From Dipodascopsis uninucleata var. uninucleata (Eukaryota > Ascomycota > Lipomycetes > Lipomycetales > Lipomycetaceae), in the NCBI GenBank assembly GCA_030568195.1, contig JAJLTO010000009.1, forward strand, positions 434,001 through 498,000: a stretch of DNA of 64,000 bases, in the 5' to 3' direction. The position numbers were made by a program, and so were the translations under genes. This document shows, in pieces, positions 11,115 through 23,100 of the stretch (position 1 is its first letter; every line of letters starts with the position of its first letter). The notes below the pieces were generated by a model that saw only the letters and a program-made list of their open reading frames with translations, did not search any database and was not told the origin of the DNA.

Positions 11115-12644
11115 ATGCCTCCGAATGGCTTTGATTCAAAACTTTTGGACTCCAAAAGTTTCGTCGAAGCGGGCTCGCTATGGCGACCGGTTCTTGAACA
11201 GGCTGACTGCTCGTTCGAAACAGATCATTTTCATAAAGCCATGATGAACCTGATCCTTCATCCTAACATTAATTCGACTAGCATCATGAGAGCTGATATA
11301 ATGGAAGATAGTTTGAAGCCCCAAAGCAGCGACAACGACTATAAGAAAACGGAACATGAGCGGTCTCTTAGTTTAGACGATAGACACAAGTATAATACCA
11401 AGTCACGTACCATTTCACTTGAACTGAAAAGCCTGAGATTAGTCGAGACTCAGCCTCAACAAGAAATAATACGGAAGATTATACCACGAAATCCTAACAA
11501 AGATCTGCCTTTATTTCAGACTTGCCAGATATACAGTTTTCGAACGAAGGAAACATTTGTTGTATACATCCCTCATGTCGATAAGGCGGAGGATATGCCT
11601 TACTATCATCCAGCTGTTTCAGCCGTGGGTTTAAGATATTCAGAAGTCGAGCGAACAATTCAGGTATTTTATCGAATATTTGAGAGTGATGCTCAAAATG
11701 AAATTTCACATAGGCTGCAAAGAACTGCTTTGAAATTACTAGGAACTGCTTTCAAGCACTCTTGCGGCGTGCAACAAGGCTACCAAAAGCGAGTCCACCA
11801 TGACTTGGTCGTAGATCGGGTCAAGTTTCAAACAAGATACGTTGAGCTGAAAAACCGTCTTGCGCGCTTTTTAGTTGATAACTGGGCGGAAAGCACAGAT
11901 CCAAAAAAGCATGTCTTTGAAGATCTGGCAATTGCAACATTTTTGATAGAGCTATGGACAAACAGAAGTTCAGATGGAGATTCAAGATATAGCAAAGAAA
12001 ATCTCAGGTTTTTGGATGTTGGCTGTGGGAACGGCGTCTTAGTATATATATTGATACAGGAGGGTTATATTGGAACAGGAATTGATGCCAGAAGAAGAAA
12101 GACGTGGGCTATTTTTCCAGAGCATGTCCAGAATTGCTTGAAGGAACGGCTAATTGTGCCATATCTGTGTAATCCATCAATTTCGGAAAACTCAGGATCA
12201 CTGGAGATACATGACGGCAGATTTGACGAAGACTCAAACTGGTTTCTGATAGGAAATCACTCAGATGAACTTACTCCGTGGATTCCTCTTCTTGGTCAGC
12301 CGTTTATGGTGATACCATGCTGCTCACATGCTCTATCTGGAGCAAAGTTTCGGTACTCGACTATTCCACTACCAACGTCACAGGCTGATAGCCAACAGAC
12401 AAAGCTAAGTACTTACGGTGCACTTGTTCAACATGTCGTAAAATTAGCTGGAGATGCGGGCTGGGATGTGAAGAGGGAAATGCTGCGTATTCCTAGTACG
12501 AGAAATGCTGCAATCATTGGTCTCGACCGTACTAAGAATGATCGCAGCATGTCACCTGAAGATATAGTTGCCAGAGAAGGTGGGGCAGATGGATTCTGGG
12601 ATAATGTAATGAAACTTTCAAAGAAAGGACCGAGAAATCATTAA
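11115..12644 (+). CDS. TRM44: tRNA (uracil-O(2)-)-methyltransferase, TRM44 family (509 aa)
   Basis: The gene is single-exon and opens at the first ATG of the frame. The family makes 2'-O-methyluridine at position 44 of tRNA-Ser in the cytoplasm, using S-adenosylmethionine. The SAM-binding motif I is clear near residue 300 (LDVGCGNGVLVYILIQEG) and is followed by the family pattern GIDARRRKTW. A later conserved block near residue 400 (FMVIPCCSHALSG) is characteristic of Trm44-type enzymes. The N-terminal 280 residues carry the less conserved family region. Length is typical of the yeast enzyme. The gene is convergent with MRS6 downstream, with about 340 bp between stops. The family call is confident and the target tRNA is inferred from the family. 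Confidence 0.9.
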   Translation: MPPNGFDSKLLDSKSFVEAGSLWRPVLEQADCSFETDHFHKAMMNLILHPNINSTSIMRADIMEDSLKPQSSDNDYKKTEHERSLSLDDRHKYNTKSRTISLELKSLRLVETQPQQEIIRKIIPRNPNKDLPLFQTCQIYSFRTKETFVVYIPHVDKAEDMPYYHPAVSAVGLRYSEVERTIQVFYRIFESDAQNEISHRLQRTALKLLGTAFKHSCGVQQGYQKRVHHDLVVDRVKFQTRYVELKNRLARFLVDNWAESTDPKKHVFEDLAIATFLIELWTNRSSDGDSRYSKENLRFLDVGCGNGVLVYILIQEGYIGTGIDARRRKTWAIFPEHVQNCLKERLIVPYLCNPSISENSGSLEIHDGRFDEDSNWFLIGNHSDELTPWIPLLGQPFMVIPCCSHALSGAKFRYSTIPLPTSQADSQQTKLSTYGALVQHVVKLAGDAGWDVKREMLRIPSTRNAAIIGLDRTKNDRSMSPEDIVAREGGADGFWDNVMKLSKKGPRNH

Positions 12645-12982
12645 ATACAAATTAATATTTATCTATGCACGTACAGATAGACAGATAATTAGAGATCATC
12701 CGTTCGACAAGAAATGAATTATTTTGAAATGATAAACTAGTTAGCAGTTCAAATTCTGCATATCGATGAAATTTCTCATACATTAACTCACGTTCCAAAA
12801 TATAAAATAAAAACACAGGTCACCATAGCAAAATCAGATAACATTTGTATCAATAATAAAATCAATCTACATAAAAAGGAACTCAAAAATTACAACTGAT
12901 CCGAAGTCAGACAAAATACCACATTACAAAATTTATAGTCTGAAGTGAAGCGTACCGACTATAGATCAATTAGTTTTTATCA
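12645..12982. other. convergent 3' spacer between TRM44 and MRS6
   Basis: This is an AT-rich spacer between two stop codons facing each other, presumably containing both 3' UTRs and polyadenylation signals. No other structure was seen. Confidence 0.4.
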
Positions 12983-15047
12983 TTATATGGTCATCTCGCC
13001 AGCAACTTCTTCAAAGCCCTGGCTATCATCCACTGGGAGTTCATCTTCAGGGTCTTGGCCGTGTATCCTACTAGTAGTAGAACTATCGTGCGCAGCAGTG
13101 TCAATATCTTCATCCTCAAAGTCAATATCAAAGAAATCGTCACTTTGCCCAGTAACAAGCTCATAAAGTACCTTGGCCTGACGGACAACATCTTCAAATG
13201 GAAGCTCAAACTGAGGACCAGCTGTGTAAAGAACCTTAGATTTCTCCGTGAGACCAGGAGGTGTAATAGTCATGGTCTGTGAGTAAGTCAGCTTCAAAAG
13301 GTATTTAAGTGACTCTTTAGGAGTAAAATTTCTTAAACTTTCACCGAGTCTCACTGAGGAAATGACTGGTAATCCATTCGCAAGGTAAGAAACGTCTTCC
13401 TCATTAACAGCAAGCTCGAAATCTTCTGTAGATTCACGAAGAATGCTTTCTTCAAGCTTCTCAAGAGCAAGATAGAGCATTTTTCGTCCTTGATCGCCAC
13501 CTTCACGAGTCGAAAGATACCAAATCGCTTGCCCAGAAGGACATTGACCGCTGCCACTTCCCATAACTAAAACCTGTACAGCATATTTGTTGTTTTCCAA
13601 TGTATTTTCTGGAAAGACAACAACAGCCGCAGATTCACCCTCTGCAAACCATTCCTTGCAATCCTTCTCGACAATAGCTACCATTTTCGTGCACTGTTTG
13701 TCAATCTTCATAGCACCTTCGGAAGATATAAACTTCTCGGAGACCCTTATATTTTCACCTGTACTCAGCTGAGCAATTCCCTCGTTCTCATCAAAGCTTG
13801 CAACTTCCGTAGTAAGTCTGTATACTGCGCCAGCTACAGCAGCAGACCTACAGAAGCCTTGTGCTAATTCACCTCCAGTACCATACATAGAGTACATTGC
13901 AGGAAAGTTTCCATACACTTGCATCGATATCAAATATCGCTGAATATTCTTTAACGCAATGGCTGTCGGAGTCGATAATGAAGGAAGTAAGCCAATAGAG
14001 TGCACCAGTTCAGTGATCTGAGGTGGCTCCAACGAAAAACGGTCTTTCAAAAATTCAGAAATTGGTCGACCTTCATAATCCTTCCATATTTCAGTGTGAT
14101 CTTCCCACTCGATAACAAACTTCATAAATCTCATCAAACAACGTTTTGTCATGAGGGTTAACGACTGACTAGTGAAAATGTCTTCTTTGCTACCGGGTAC
14201 CTTTTCAAACGAGTCCTGTTCAAAGGTATGAAACGACCCAAGAGGCTTAAATTCGAGGTATCGTGAAACCCTGCTTTGTATGAGCAAAGTTAAAAGATCT
14301 GTTCGAGTGAATAAAATGTGAGGGCTCAGATCAATCGCATATTTTCTAGAATCGAGGTTCCGAGAGATGTAGAGTGATGCATCTTGGTACGGTGATCCTA
14401 GTGTAAAATAAATAAGATAGTGTTAGCCAAATAGTTTAATGTTCACCATATAGCTTCGACAGAATGATGTAAAATATTGACATTGATTAAGCAAAAAAAA
14501 CATACGGTTTGATTCTAAACAGGAGAGAAAGGAAAGATTAGAAATGCTCAAACTCCTTGATATAACGTCATTCAGAATTTTTCACAACTTACTAGCATCA
14601 TTTACACTGGCAGTCCAATTTTTAAGCTCCTCTAAATTGAGCGAAGCCCAGCTGGAGCCATAGTAAGGATTCCGATCGATGTGAAGAACATTAGTTCCCT
14701 GCCATGCCAGCGCTCTGTTCAAGAGAAAGTTATTAGCGATGAGTTCCTACAACATTCTACATAAAACTAAATACTAAATAGTATTAAATCCAATAATCAG
14801 CCTCTCCTGATATCTTAATCCCAGTCATTGCCACTGCTACTAATGGCTTTCATGCAATCTAGAACACAGTTTAGGGAACAACTTCGTAGCTTGTCATTGT
14901 CCTTCTGTGGCCATCTCGTCCTCATAAATATCCTTCATTAACTGTTACTTACGCAGCTACTATGCTTTCAACCAATCCTGTTCCATATATCAGAACATCA
15001 CACACTTCCATATTCTGTCGTTCTGAATTTTCTCCAGTGGCTGACAT
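12983..15047 (-). CDS. MRS6: Rab escort protein (geranylgeranyltransferase component A), 543 aa
   Basis: Three exons (15047-14953, 14714-14593, 14397-12983) join in frame with gtaagt donors and acceptors ending aacag and actag. The protein presents new Rab GTPases to geranylgeranyltransferase II and delivers the lipidated Rab to membranes. The N-terminus has the GDI/REP dinucleotide-like motif DVLIYGTGLVESIVAAALAW followed by NVLHIDRNPYYGSSWASLNL. GTGxxES and AALAWQG separate REP from the shorter RabGDI. Further REP blocks include SPHILFTRTDLL, YSMYGTGGELAQGFCR and RIxVSEKFISSE. The C-terminal 60 residues are acidic (DDFFDIDFEDEDID), as is usual for fungal Mrs6. The start ATG at 15047 immediately precedes a short leader before the motif. 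It is divergent from SGF11. Confidence 0.93.
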
Positions 15048-15850
15048 TGCGATGTACTTTGATCAGTTTTGACTTTTTGTGATTCGATATGGTCAAATGC
15101 TCTCAATTTGTTACGCTGAAAAGTAACAAACCAATAACTGTGTTCAATGAGGGAACCAATTCAATATCCGCTTGCATCAGATCGTTCTTTGTAGAACGGA
15201 TCCTATACTTCTATATCCAATTTATTTGTGTCTTGTATACTACTAATTCTGACTTTTGTGTCGTCGAAATATTAAAAACCGTTTGGAACGAATATCTTAT
15301 AATGTCCTATTAAATTATCGCTACAAAATGACTGGCGACTAATCGAACATCCTCTTGAAGATCTCCATAAAATAATTGCCTAACCGGCATAGCCAAGATG
15401 CATCGGCCACAAACCCTAATTATCTGGCACGAAATCAAGGCCTACGTTCTCAGCAAATCTAAAGCATAACTAATTCATTACATAATCAAAGGAACTTCAT
15501 CTAGCCCTAACAATTCATGGTCTAACAACAGGCACGTAGCACGAGCGCTGCTAGGGTCTGGTTAACAAAGACTCGGGCAGAACTTGCGTCGGAGAGAGCT
15601 GTCACAGAGAGACATTACGGAAGGACGAAAAACAAGTTATTAGGGACAGCCGATCTGACAGACTTGAATTATATGCAACGGATTAAATCTTTGTTAAGTG
15701 CAGAATTGATAGCAGCAGCGAATGACAGTAAAGGGAGTCAAGTAACAGCGCAGTCGCAAGATCAAAGAGGCGGCTTGTTAAGCAGAAGAGGAACCAGCAG
15801 AAAGGATAGCGAAGCAGAGTATTATAACAAATACGAGAGACAAGAACATA
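15048..15850. promoter_or_regulatory. divergent promoter region MRS6 / SGF11
   Basis: This spacer of about 800 bp lies between two outward-facing starts. The SGF11 side carries an open frame with an ATG at 15673 that encodes about 67 residues, ends at 15876 and overlaps the SGF11 start in another frame. It may be an upstream ORF in the SGF11 leader (see findings). No tRNA or repeat was seen. Confidence 0.45.
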
Positions 15851-16930
15851 ATGTCGGCAGGAAAGTCACAAATTAACATTCCTATGCTTGTAAGTACTGG
15901 GCTGAGTTGGCCATAGATGTTTGCAGAGGAGCTGGAGGAGGGACCGACGCAGATGGTAACGGATAGATGCCATATGACGACGTACGTGTGCATAAACTGA
16001 AGTGCAAAAATAGGCGTATAGACATAAATATATTGTTTATCGCCATATGTGCAAACTCGTAGATCTGGGGAGGTTTATATGGTGAAAGCGGTTGTTTACA
16101 AAGCATATTGATTTGTCTTACTGATTAAATTAACGTATCATGGTATTGTAGAGCCTGTCACTGCTGCAAGATTTTATGGAGCAGATTACTCATGATATTA
16201 CACTTTCAGCATTTGCAAAGGAAAAAAAGAGCCGCCAGCCTTGCATGACTTGTGGTGCTGTTCACAATTCCAGAAATGGGACCGGAACAAACTATGTCTC
16301 TCGACCTGGTCAGGATATTTACGGAAGAGCAAAGCTGCAGGCAGCAGATTCAGCTCTTTACTTCGAATGCTTGAATTGCACAAGAAAGATTGCTGCTTCT
16401 AGATATGCAGCTCATCTTGAAAGATGTCTAGGTGGCAGAGGATCTAGGGGAAGAGCGTAAGATAACTATTTCTCAACGCTATGATATAAAATATAATATA
16501 TACTGATCATTGTTGTGATATTTATAGGGCTGCATCAATATTATCATCTGCACTACCAGCTGTTTCGCCTATGTCTATGTCGCCATCTACACCGTATGGA
16601 ACCGATGATGAGCCACCCACTAAACAAATTACCAAGAAAAGAAGAGTTCAGAATGGTATTGCAAAGGCTGCGTCTATTCGACAACCCTCCCCAGCTACTA
16701 CCACTACATCAAATTCTAGCGGTGATATGGATGGATCAGAAGGCCAAGGGCATCGTAATGGCCATATGACAGATAGGACACATCTAGGAAATCATAATCA
16801 TTCAAAATCAAAGGTCTCAAAGGTTTCAAACAAGAAGAGTAGCCCAGTGCTCTCTGATTTCTCAGATAACACTGGAATATATGACGACGATGACGAAGAT
16901 GGTACGGTCAAGAGTGAGCTAGTAGAATAA
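15851..16930 (+). CDS. SGF11: SAGA-associated factor 11 (deubiquitinase module), 248 aa
   Basis: The model is three exons: 15851-15889, 16152-16456 and 16528-16930 (39+305+403 nt, in frame). The protein anchors the Ubp8 deubiquitinase in SAGA, which removes ubiquitin from H2B. An N-terminal helix (LLQDFMEQITHDITLSAF) corresponds to the Sus1/Sgf73-binding helix. The diagnostic Sgf11 zinc finger follows at about residues 81-105 (YFECLNCTRKIAASRY, then AAHLERCLGG), with the C-x2-C...H...C ligands all present. A spacer with CMTCGAVH sits between the two. The C-terminal 140 residues are low complexity with a KKRR basic patch and an acidic tail (DDDDEDG), longer than in budding yeast. The first exon (MSAGKSQINIPML) is chosen from its gtaagt donor and is less certain than the other two. 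Confidence 0.82.
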
Positions 16931-17391
16931 TCATGTTATCATACGAACATTATTTGGATTCATTATTTAGCTGAGTTCATTGGTTTTGTTGATCATGATG
17001 GCTTTAATTTAACATTTTCTATTTTGCTTCATTTTTGTTCGAGACGCCGCCAAATGCTATATTTTAGATGTAATGGATCTGTCTTGGCATATGTAGTATA
17101 CGGAGTTTGTGTTTTATGCTTTTTTGCCGTGAAAATTTCGTTTGCTTCCATACATTTTGTTTTCTTACTTTATCATCTCATTATCTTCTCCGTTATGAGG
17201 TATGTAGCGGCAGTAGTAGTTTCAAAAAATAAAATATCTAAATTTTGCATTATCCCATCATGGCAATTGTAGTCTCGGAAACACATTATGAAATTGTCTA
17301 GCCACCAGACTTCGAATTCAACCTACAACGCACAGAATCTTCTACTATATTTCTATCAAAACTATAGCTAGTGTCACAGATCATTACATTT
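16931..17391. other. convergent 3' spacer between SGF11 and the thioesterase gene
   Basis: This is a T-rich and A-rich spacer between opposing stop codons. It holds two 3' UTRs and nothing else I can support. Confidence 0.4.
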
Positions 17392-18298
17392 CTACTTAGG
17401 GATAACCCTTTGAAGAAAAGTAGAGATATGCTCAATCTCGGTTGGCGAGACGCTGTGCGTAAGGCCAGGGTATTCATGAAACTCCAAAGGCATATTAAGA
17501 GACTCTAAGATCTGCTTGGTCAACAAGCAGTATTCATATTTAACAACTGGATCATTGGTACCATGACCAACAAAATATGGGATTTTGACAGCGGCCTTCT
17601 TATGCATCTGCTGTGCGTCAGTTACAGTTATTCAGATCTCATCAATGAGTCGAAAAGTAAGCCTACCTCAACAATAGATGATCGCTGTGCCATAAAGCCT
17701 GAAAGACCAACTACACCACCTAGTTTTATATCACTCGTAAGACCAGTCTATCCAAATTTCGCGTATTCCGTTAGTAACACGTCCTTGAGATGTAACAAGC
17801 TCGCTTAGCTTGTAGATCGCACGTCCTGAATCTCAACACCCTTGTAACATACCATAAGACTTATGACGCATCCTTGGCTGAAGCCGCCGATCACAATTCT
17901 TTCTGGCTTTATTCCTTTGTCCAATTCTTCTTTTATGAACGAGCGCATTCTTCCAACGCTCTCATTGATGCCTTTAACATCCTCTCGAGCCTCGACCTTA
18001 TCGAGAGAGGTGATATCAAACCATGATGGCATTTCCAACCCAAAATTCTAAAATAGATAACGTCAGATAAAAATTACATGGCTTCCACTTAGAGGATAGC
18101 ATATAATGGATTGGCACATACTAAAGTGACCTTCTGTTTTGGTGCATTAGGAAAAACAAATGAAACATGATTGAATGCAGGATTTCGGCGGTACTCGTCA
18201 GCCAAAAACTTCCATCCAGATCCAGAATCACCTAATCCATGCATAAATATAACAGTTGCAGTATGCTCTGCAATAGCAGGAACTCGTACAGCTGACAT
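17392..18298 (-). CDS. acyl-protein thioesterase 1 family hydrolase (223 aa)
   Basis: Four exons (18298-18122, 18047-17853, 17747-17667, 17610-17392) join in frame. The third intron boundary was set by a textbook ttactaac branch point and gives the smooth join ISLM-TGLTSDIKLGG. The enzyme is an alpha/beta hydrolase that removes palmitate from cytosolic proteins such as Ras and G-alpha. The family landmarks are TVIFMHGLGDSGSGW at the N-terminus, the nucleophile elbow GFSQGC (Ser; the family usually has GFSQGG), the Asp in GHGTNDPVVKYE and the His in PGLTHSV near the C-terminus. Length matches yeast Apt1/Tml25. The start is taken at MSAVRVPAIAEHTATV because this is the normal N-terminus. The frame stays open upstream with a hydrophobic segment but no ATG (see findings). 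Confidence 0.9.
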
Positions 18299-18953
18299 TG
18301 CAATACTAGTAGAGAATATGCTCTCTGAAAGTTTGTTGTTTGAAATATCTTGTTTTGCAGAGTGTGGAGGTGATGACGAGACGCTAAAGTTCTTTGATAA
18401 AGTACTATTCGGCCAAGTTTTTGTCACAAGTGGTAATATAAAGTACAGAATCAGAATCCCCACAAATAATGAGGAGACTGTCCTTCGATAGAAAGTGAAT
18501 GATAGCAGCTTGAATGCAAGAACTGGTGCAAGTTGCGCTGAATAAACACGCTATGGTATCTTGCTAAGACGTAGAATCTTCTAAATTTTTATCTTTTAAA
18601 GTTGAGAGAAGTCGCAGGCATATTTCCATTATTACTTTTTTGGGTATGGTAATGATAATTTGTAATATATCAAAGAACAGTGACATAATCTCTACGAAAG
18701 AACTACTACTGGTCAAAGCATACGAGAAATGGAACTCGAATATATAAAACTGTTCGCATATATTCTAGATGCTTAAAGGACCTAATATTCTAAATTTAAC
18801 ACTTCAGTCTTATAGCTAACCTCACAAACCAAATACGACTTTTGTTAAAAACTATACCGTTCCATTATACTCCAATGCACATGCCAATATTATAGTACCT
18901 ATACTAGAACTCACAGTGAAATCATTTTATTATTTACACAAGCAGTTGTCGGC
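18299..18953. other. spacer between FYV7 and the thioesterase gene
   Basis: This is the promoter side of the thioesterase gene. The first 250 bp are an open in-frame extension of that gene without an ATG. The remainder is AT-rich and includes the 3' UTR of FYV7. Confidence 0.4.
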
Positions 18954-19612
18954 TTAATTATTATCAGTGCGCTGAATTTTATCTAGAAGGATATTGACTC
19001 TAGCGCCTAGTTTGGGTTGTCCTGTTCTATTGAACTGATTCATTTTCTTCTTCATTCTGTCTCGCTGCTCCAACTTCTGCTTACGCATTAGCTCATTTTG
19101 TGCTATCTCTTTCTTTTTGGCTTCGATATCAAATTTTCGCTTCATTGCCATAGTCTCCTGTCTCTTAAATCGCGAGAGTTTTTGTCTAGACGCAGTATCT
19201 TCCTATACAGAGTAGTTAATTAAACGATGATCTCTAGGGACTGTATCGTTCCCATAGACAAGCAACTTACCTTTTTTTTCTTTATGGCGTCCGAATCATA
19301 AGAAAGATCTTCGCCGCCCATGCTTTCTTTTATTTGAGAGCCATCGGAAAGATTGGATTTCTTTTGGTATCCAGCTGGTCCTCGCATTGGCTCTAGGCCC
19401 ATTTTTGCTAATGTCTTTCTATATGATCGCTTGACTTTCGCATTGTGATCAAGATTTTTCTTTATCTTTTCAACTATACGTAACAGCGAATCAGTATGAA
19501 TCACGCACCCGTCGTAGCTACAATATAAACATGAGTGCTCTAAGTACTTACGTTTTCGCCTATGAATGCCGTCTGGCATCGATTCTGGAACCACAAATTT
19601 CTTGGGTGCCAT
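18954..19612 (-). CDS. FYV7: rRNA-processing protein FYV7 (170 aa)
   Basis: Three exons (19612-19552, 19473-19271, 19202-18954) join in frame (61+203+249 nt) with donors gtaagtac and gtaagttg. The family acts in the nucleolus in 35S pre-rRNA processing and 40S subunit production. The C-terminus carries the Fyv7 signature, RTGQPKLGARVNILLDKI, directly comparable to the yeast segment RTGQPLMGPKIEDLLDKI. Upstream is a Lys/Arg-rich helix (AKKKEIAQNELMRKQKLEQR), and the N-terminus is basic (HRRKRKLEKIKKNLDHNAKV). Length is close to the 151 aa of budding yeast Fyv7. It is divergent from the PPR gene. Confidence 0.88.
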
Positions 19613-20173
19613 AGGTACTGACAGTCGCTCCTTTAATTATTTACCTGTACGCAACAGTCGTATAAACAGTTTAGCTCTAATCTTAGGCAAAAAAAGGTTG
19701 ATGAAATTAGTAGACTAGGACAGTTCTTGATCAAGATCGTTAAAAAAAATTCTTCATGAATTTTATATACTGCTCAACTAAATGCCATGATAATAATTCC
19801 AGTTACCATAGACGGATATAGTTACTGTACAAGGCGATTTTCTCAGTTAGTGCGGCTTAATAGTGAGCAGAAATTCGAGGTTTTCTACGGAAGGGAAAAT
19901 AAATAAAAATTTAGGATTTCTTAGGTATTCGAGCTTTAGTATAATAATTAAGACAAATCAATATAATAGCATTAAGATAATTCTATAATCAGATGTATAT
20001 ACGATACCGCCGGTTGCTTAATACGCATTTATGAAATAGGTAGGCAGAGCTGTAGAAGTTTCAACGAGAATATATATATTTCAGTCACTATGATTTCTTT
20101 GTTTCTGTACTAGATTTTGACGTCTGATTAGTTGACTAATATCATTACAGAGCGTTCGCGAATTATATTCATC
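19613..20173. promoter_or_regulatory. divergent promoter region FYV7 / PPR gene
   Basis: This AT-rich spacer of about 560 bp lies between two outward-facing starts. Presumably it contains both promoters; no specific site could be assigned. Confidence 0.4.
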
Positions 20174-23100
20174 ATGATAAGCAGACGGATACCGAGTACG
20201 GACCTATTGCGCCCCTTTCGTGCATCCCATGATGACATGTTATGGTGGTCGCTACAGTCTTGCTGGTCCTCGATTTTCTCGAGTAGACACGGTGATATAT
20301 CTTGGTTGACGTCGATTGTGTCGGATACACATTTGACAAGCAATTTGAGTGTCAGAAAAACTCGTGATTTTTTAAATAAAATGTTTCAAAATACGCTATT
20401 TGGCGGTGACCAAGGAAAAGGCAAGATAATAAGCATGCCGAGAACTCAGCTTTCCAGGACATTTTCAAGTGACCGGCAGTTGTCGAATAGTGGTGATGGA
20501 AAGCACGGTAGCTCACCTTCTGACAACAGAATAAGAACGGCTCCAGACTATAGCGCGAAAAATAGAACATCAGGTCATATAAGTGCATTGGACCAGGTCC
20601 TGGAGCATTTTGACTTTTGGAGTAAAGATTTTTACAATCGAAAGAATCAGTCTTCTGGTGTTGAAATCGTCCCAGATACTTACCAGGATATACCTAAAGA
20701 TTTCTCTGCGCAAATTCAAAACCTAAGAAACATCATAAGGTCACATAACTCAAAGCTTGTGGATATTGCATGGGAATTATGGCGATTATGCGCTCGCTCT
20801 TTGAGAGGACGAGAGGAGCTCATGCAACTCCGAATTCCTATGTTCAATTATTTAAGAGAAGTTCAACACCAAGTTCAATGGCAACGTATGCTTATCATGT
20901 TCAATGATATTCCATCTTCGGATTTGACAGAGTATGATTATCGATTCAAACTCTGGGCTCTTATCTGTCTTGATCTGAGTGAGAACATAGACAAAACGTT
21001 CTTAGAATGTGCCGATAGATTTGCTGATCGGATGGACATGCAGTGGCGAATGGTTGAGGAGTATCATTTGGACAGACTCGAGTTTGATCGTCTTCTTATT
21101 TTATGGGGAGGACTTAGAAGTAAGACCGAGCCAAGATTGAACAAAAATCCTGCTCGTGACTGGATATTTGTTCGTAGTATCTTGGCAAGGATCGCCAATC
21201 CAGCTGAAACAATGGCGTCAATGATAGATCTTTATGGTGACTTTGGATACAGAGTCTCAAGGAAAGTTATGGTCATGCTTGCTGAAGCAGGGTCACCGTT
21301 AATAGCAATGGATTTATACAGGAAGATGGCAGCGTATAAATTATCGCAGGTTGATCTAGCGCGGATTGTAAGATTATTGAATCAACGCAATTACACACCA
21401 GAGTCCTTCAAATTAATACAAGAATTTGAGAACATGAACCACAAAACTTCTCATAAAGCTACTGAACTAATTGTCAATGCAAAGTTAGAGACATTAGCAG
21501 CAGCCAGGGATTATGAAGGAATGCAGAAATTACTAGAGTCTATGATTAGTTCTGGAAGACGACCGACTGTATATCACTACAATACAGCAATGCATGCATT
21601 TGGCGAGTTAGGGCATGTCCAATTTGTGAATCAGCTTTTTGAAGACATGATAAAACAGAATATGAGAATTCCTGTTCAAATTATTGGTACTCTTATGTGG
21701 TCACATCTTGTTGTCGGTGACCTGAGATCGGTTATATCAATTTTTGATAGGGTCGAGAGCATGGGTATTAAGCGTAACGAGGTCCTATATAATATTGCTA
21801 TGACTGCCTATAGAGAGTTAGGTGATGTCTCGTCAATATTTGATTTATTCCATGAAATGACTAAAAGAGAATTAAAACCCAATAGCAGACACATAACGAC
21901 ACTGATGTCTGTTTTTGCAATTCGTGCGGACATGGAGAACACAAAGAAGGTACTTCAGCTGGCTAAGGAGAATAATATATCAGTTGACACTGGCGTATTT
22001 AACGCATATGCTTATGCATATATCAGATCTAGTGAAGGAGATGTCGAAACCTTTGCTAATGAGCTTTGGAGCATGATGCAGCAAGATGATGTATTTCCAG
22101 ATACTACTACATTCACTACACTGTTGCAGGGACTGGCAATTCAAGATAACTCTGACGGTATCCAGCGGTTGATCAACAAAATGAACGAGCTCTCGGTACC
22201 TATGAACTCAGTAACATATGGCATAATGATATACTACTTGGGGAAAATTGGGCAGTTTGAACTTGCAAAAAGTGTTTTTGACGAACTTAAAGCTATCAAT
22301 ATCGAGCCAGATGTATTTCACTATACGTCGTTAATGACTATGTACATGCGTAAAAACGAAGTTGACAAGGTAGAAGAGACATATAGAGAAATGATTGCGG
22401 CTGATATTACACCTTCTTTTGTGACTTTAGTCATATTGATGCTTTCTAAACGAGATAGGCGTCGTTCTTACACAGCGCAATCATTATATAGTATGCTGAA
22501 TGCATTACAGGACATATTACCCACTATTGACTTGACACTGAAGTCATATTCTGCTCCCAAAACAACAGTGCCAGCGTTTTTGATTGCTGAAGTTATGAAG
22601 TTCCACGTACCAGAGGATATGGAACTGTATAAAGATCTACTTTACAAATTTGAGCAGCTCAATAGTGAACGTGAATTAGCGGACCAAATCAAACCGGATA
22701 TGAGGTTAGAAGCTTTTGCTTGCATTGCGGCCAGACAGGCGGATGACTGGGGTACTATTACCAATCGCTGGGATCGTTTATTGCTATCTCTAGCCGAGAG
22801 TCATCGAAAATATGACATTAGTAATGACTCCTACGGAAATATTCAAAATTATAGCCGAACACTACTTTCACGTGCTTTTTCTACGAAAGTTGAATCACTG
22901 ATTTATACAGGACAACCACGAAAGGTAGAAGATGAATGGGAGAGAATGGAATCTCTGGGAATGCAGTTTTCAAATCATAATTGGAATCTGAGAGTTATAG
23001 CTCTCGTCAAAGGTGGAAAATTTGTGGAAGGATGTAGAATTGCACATACATTATTGCGGCGTCAGAAGGATATTAGCTCAGAATACTTGAAAATCATAAG

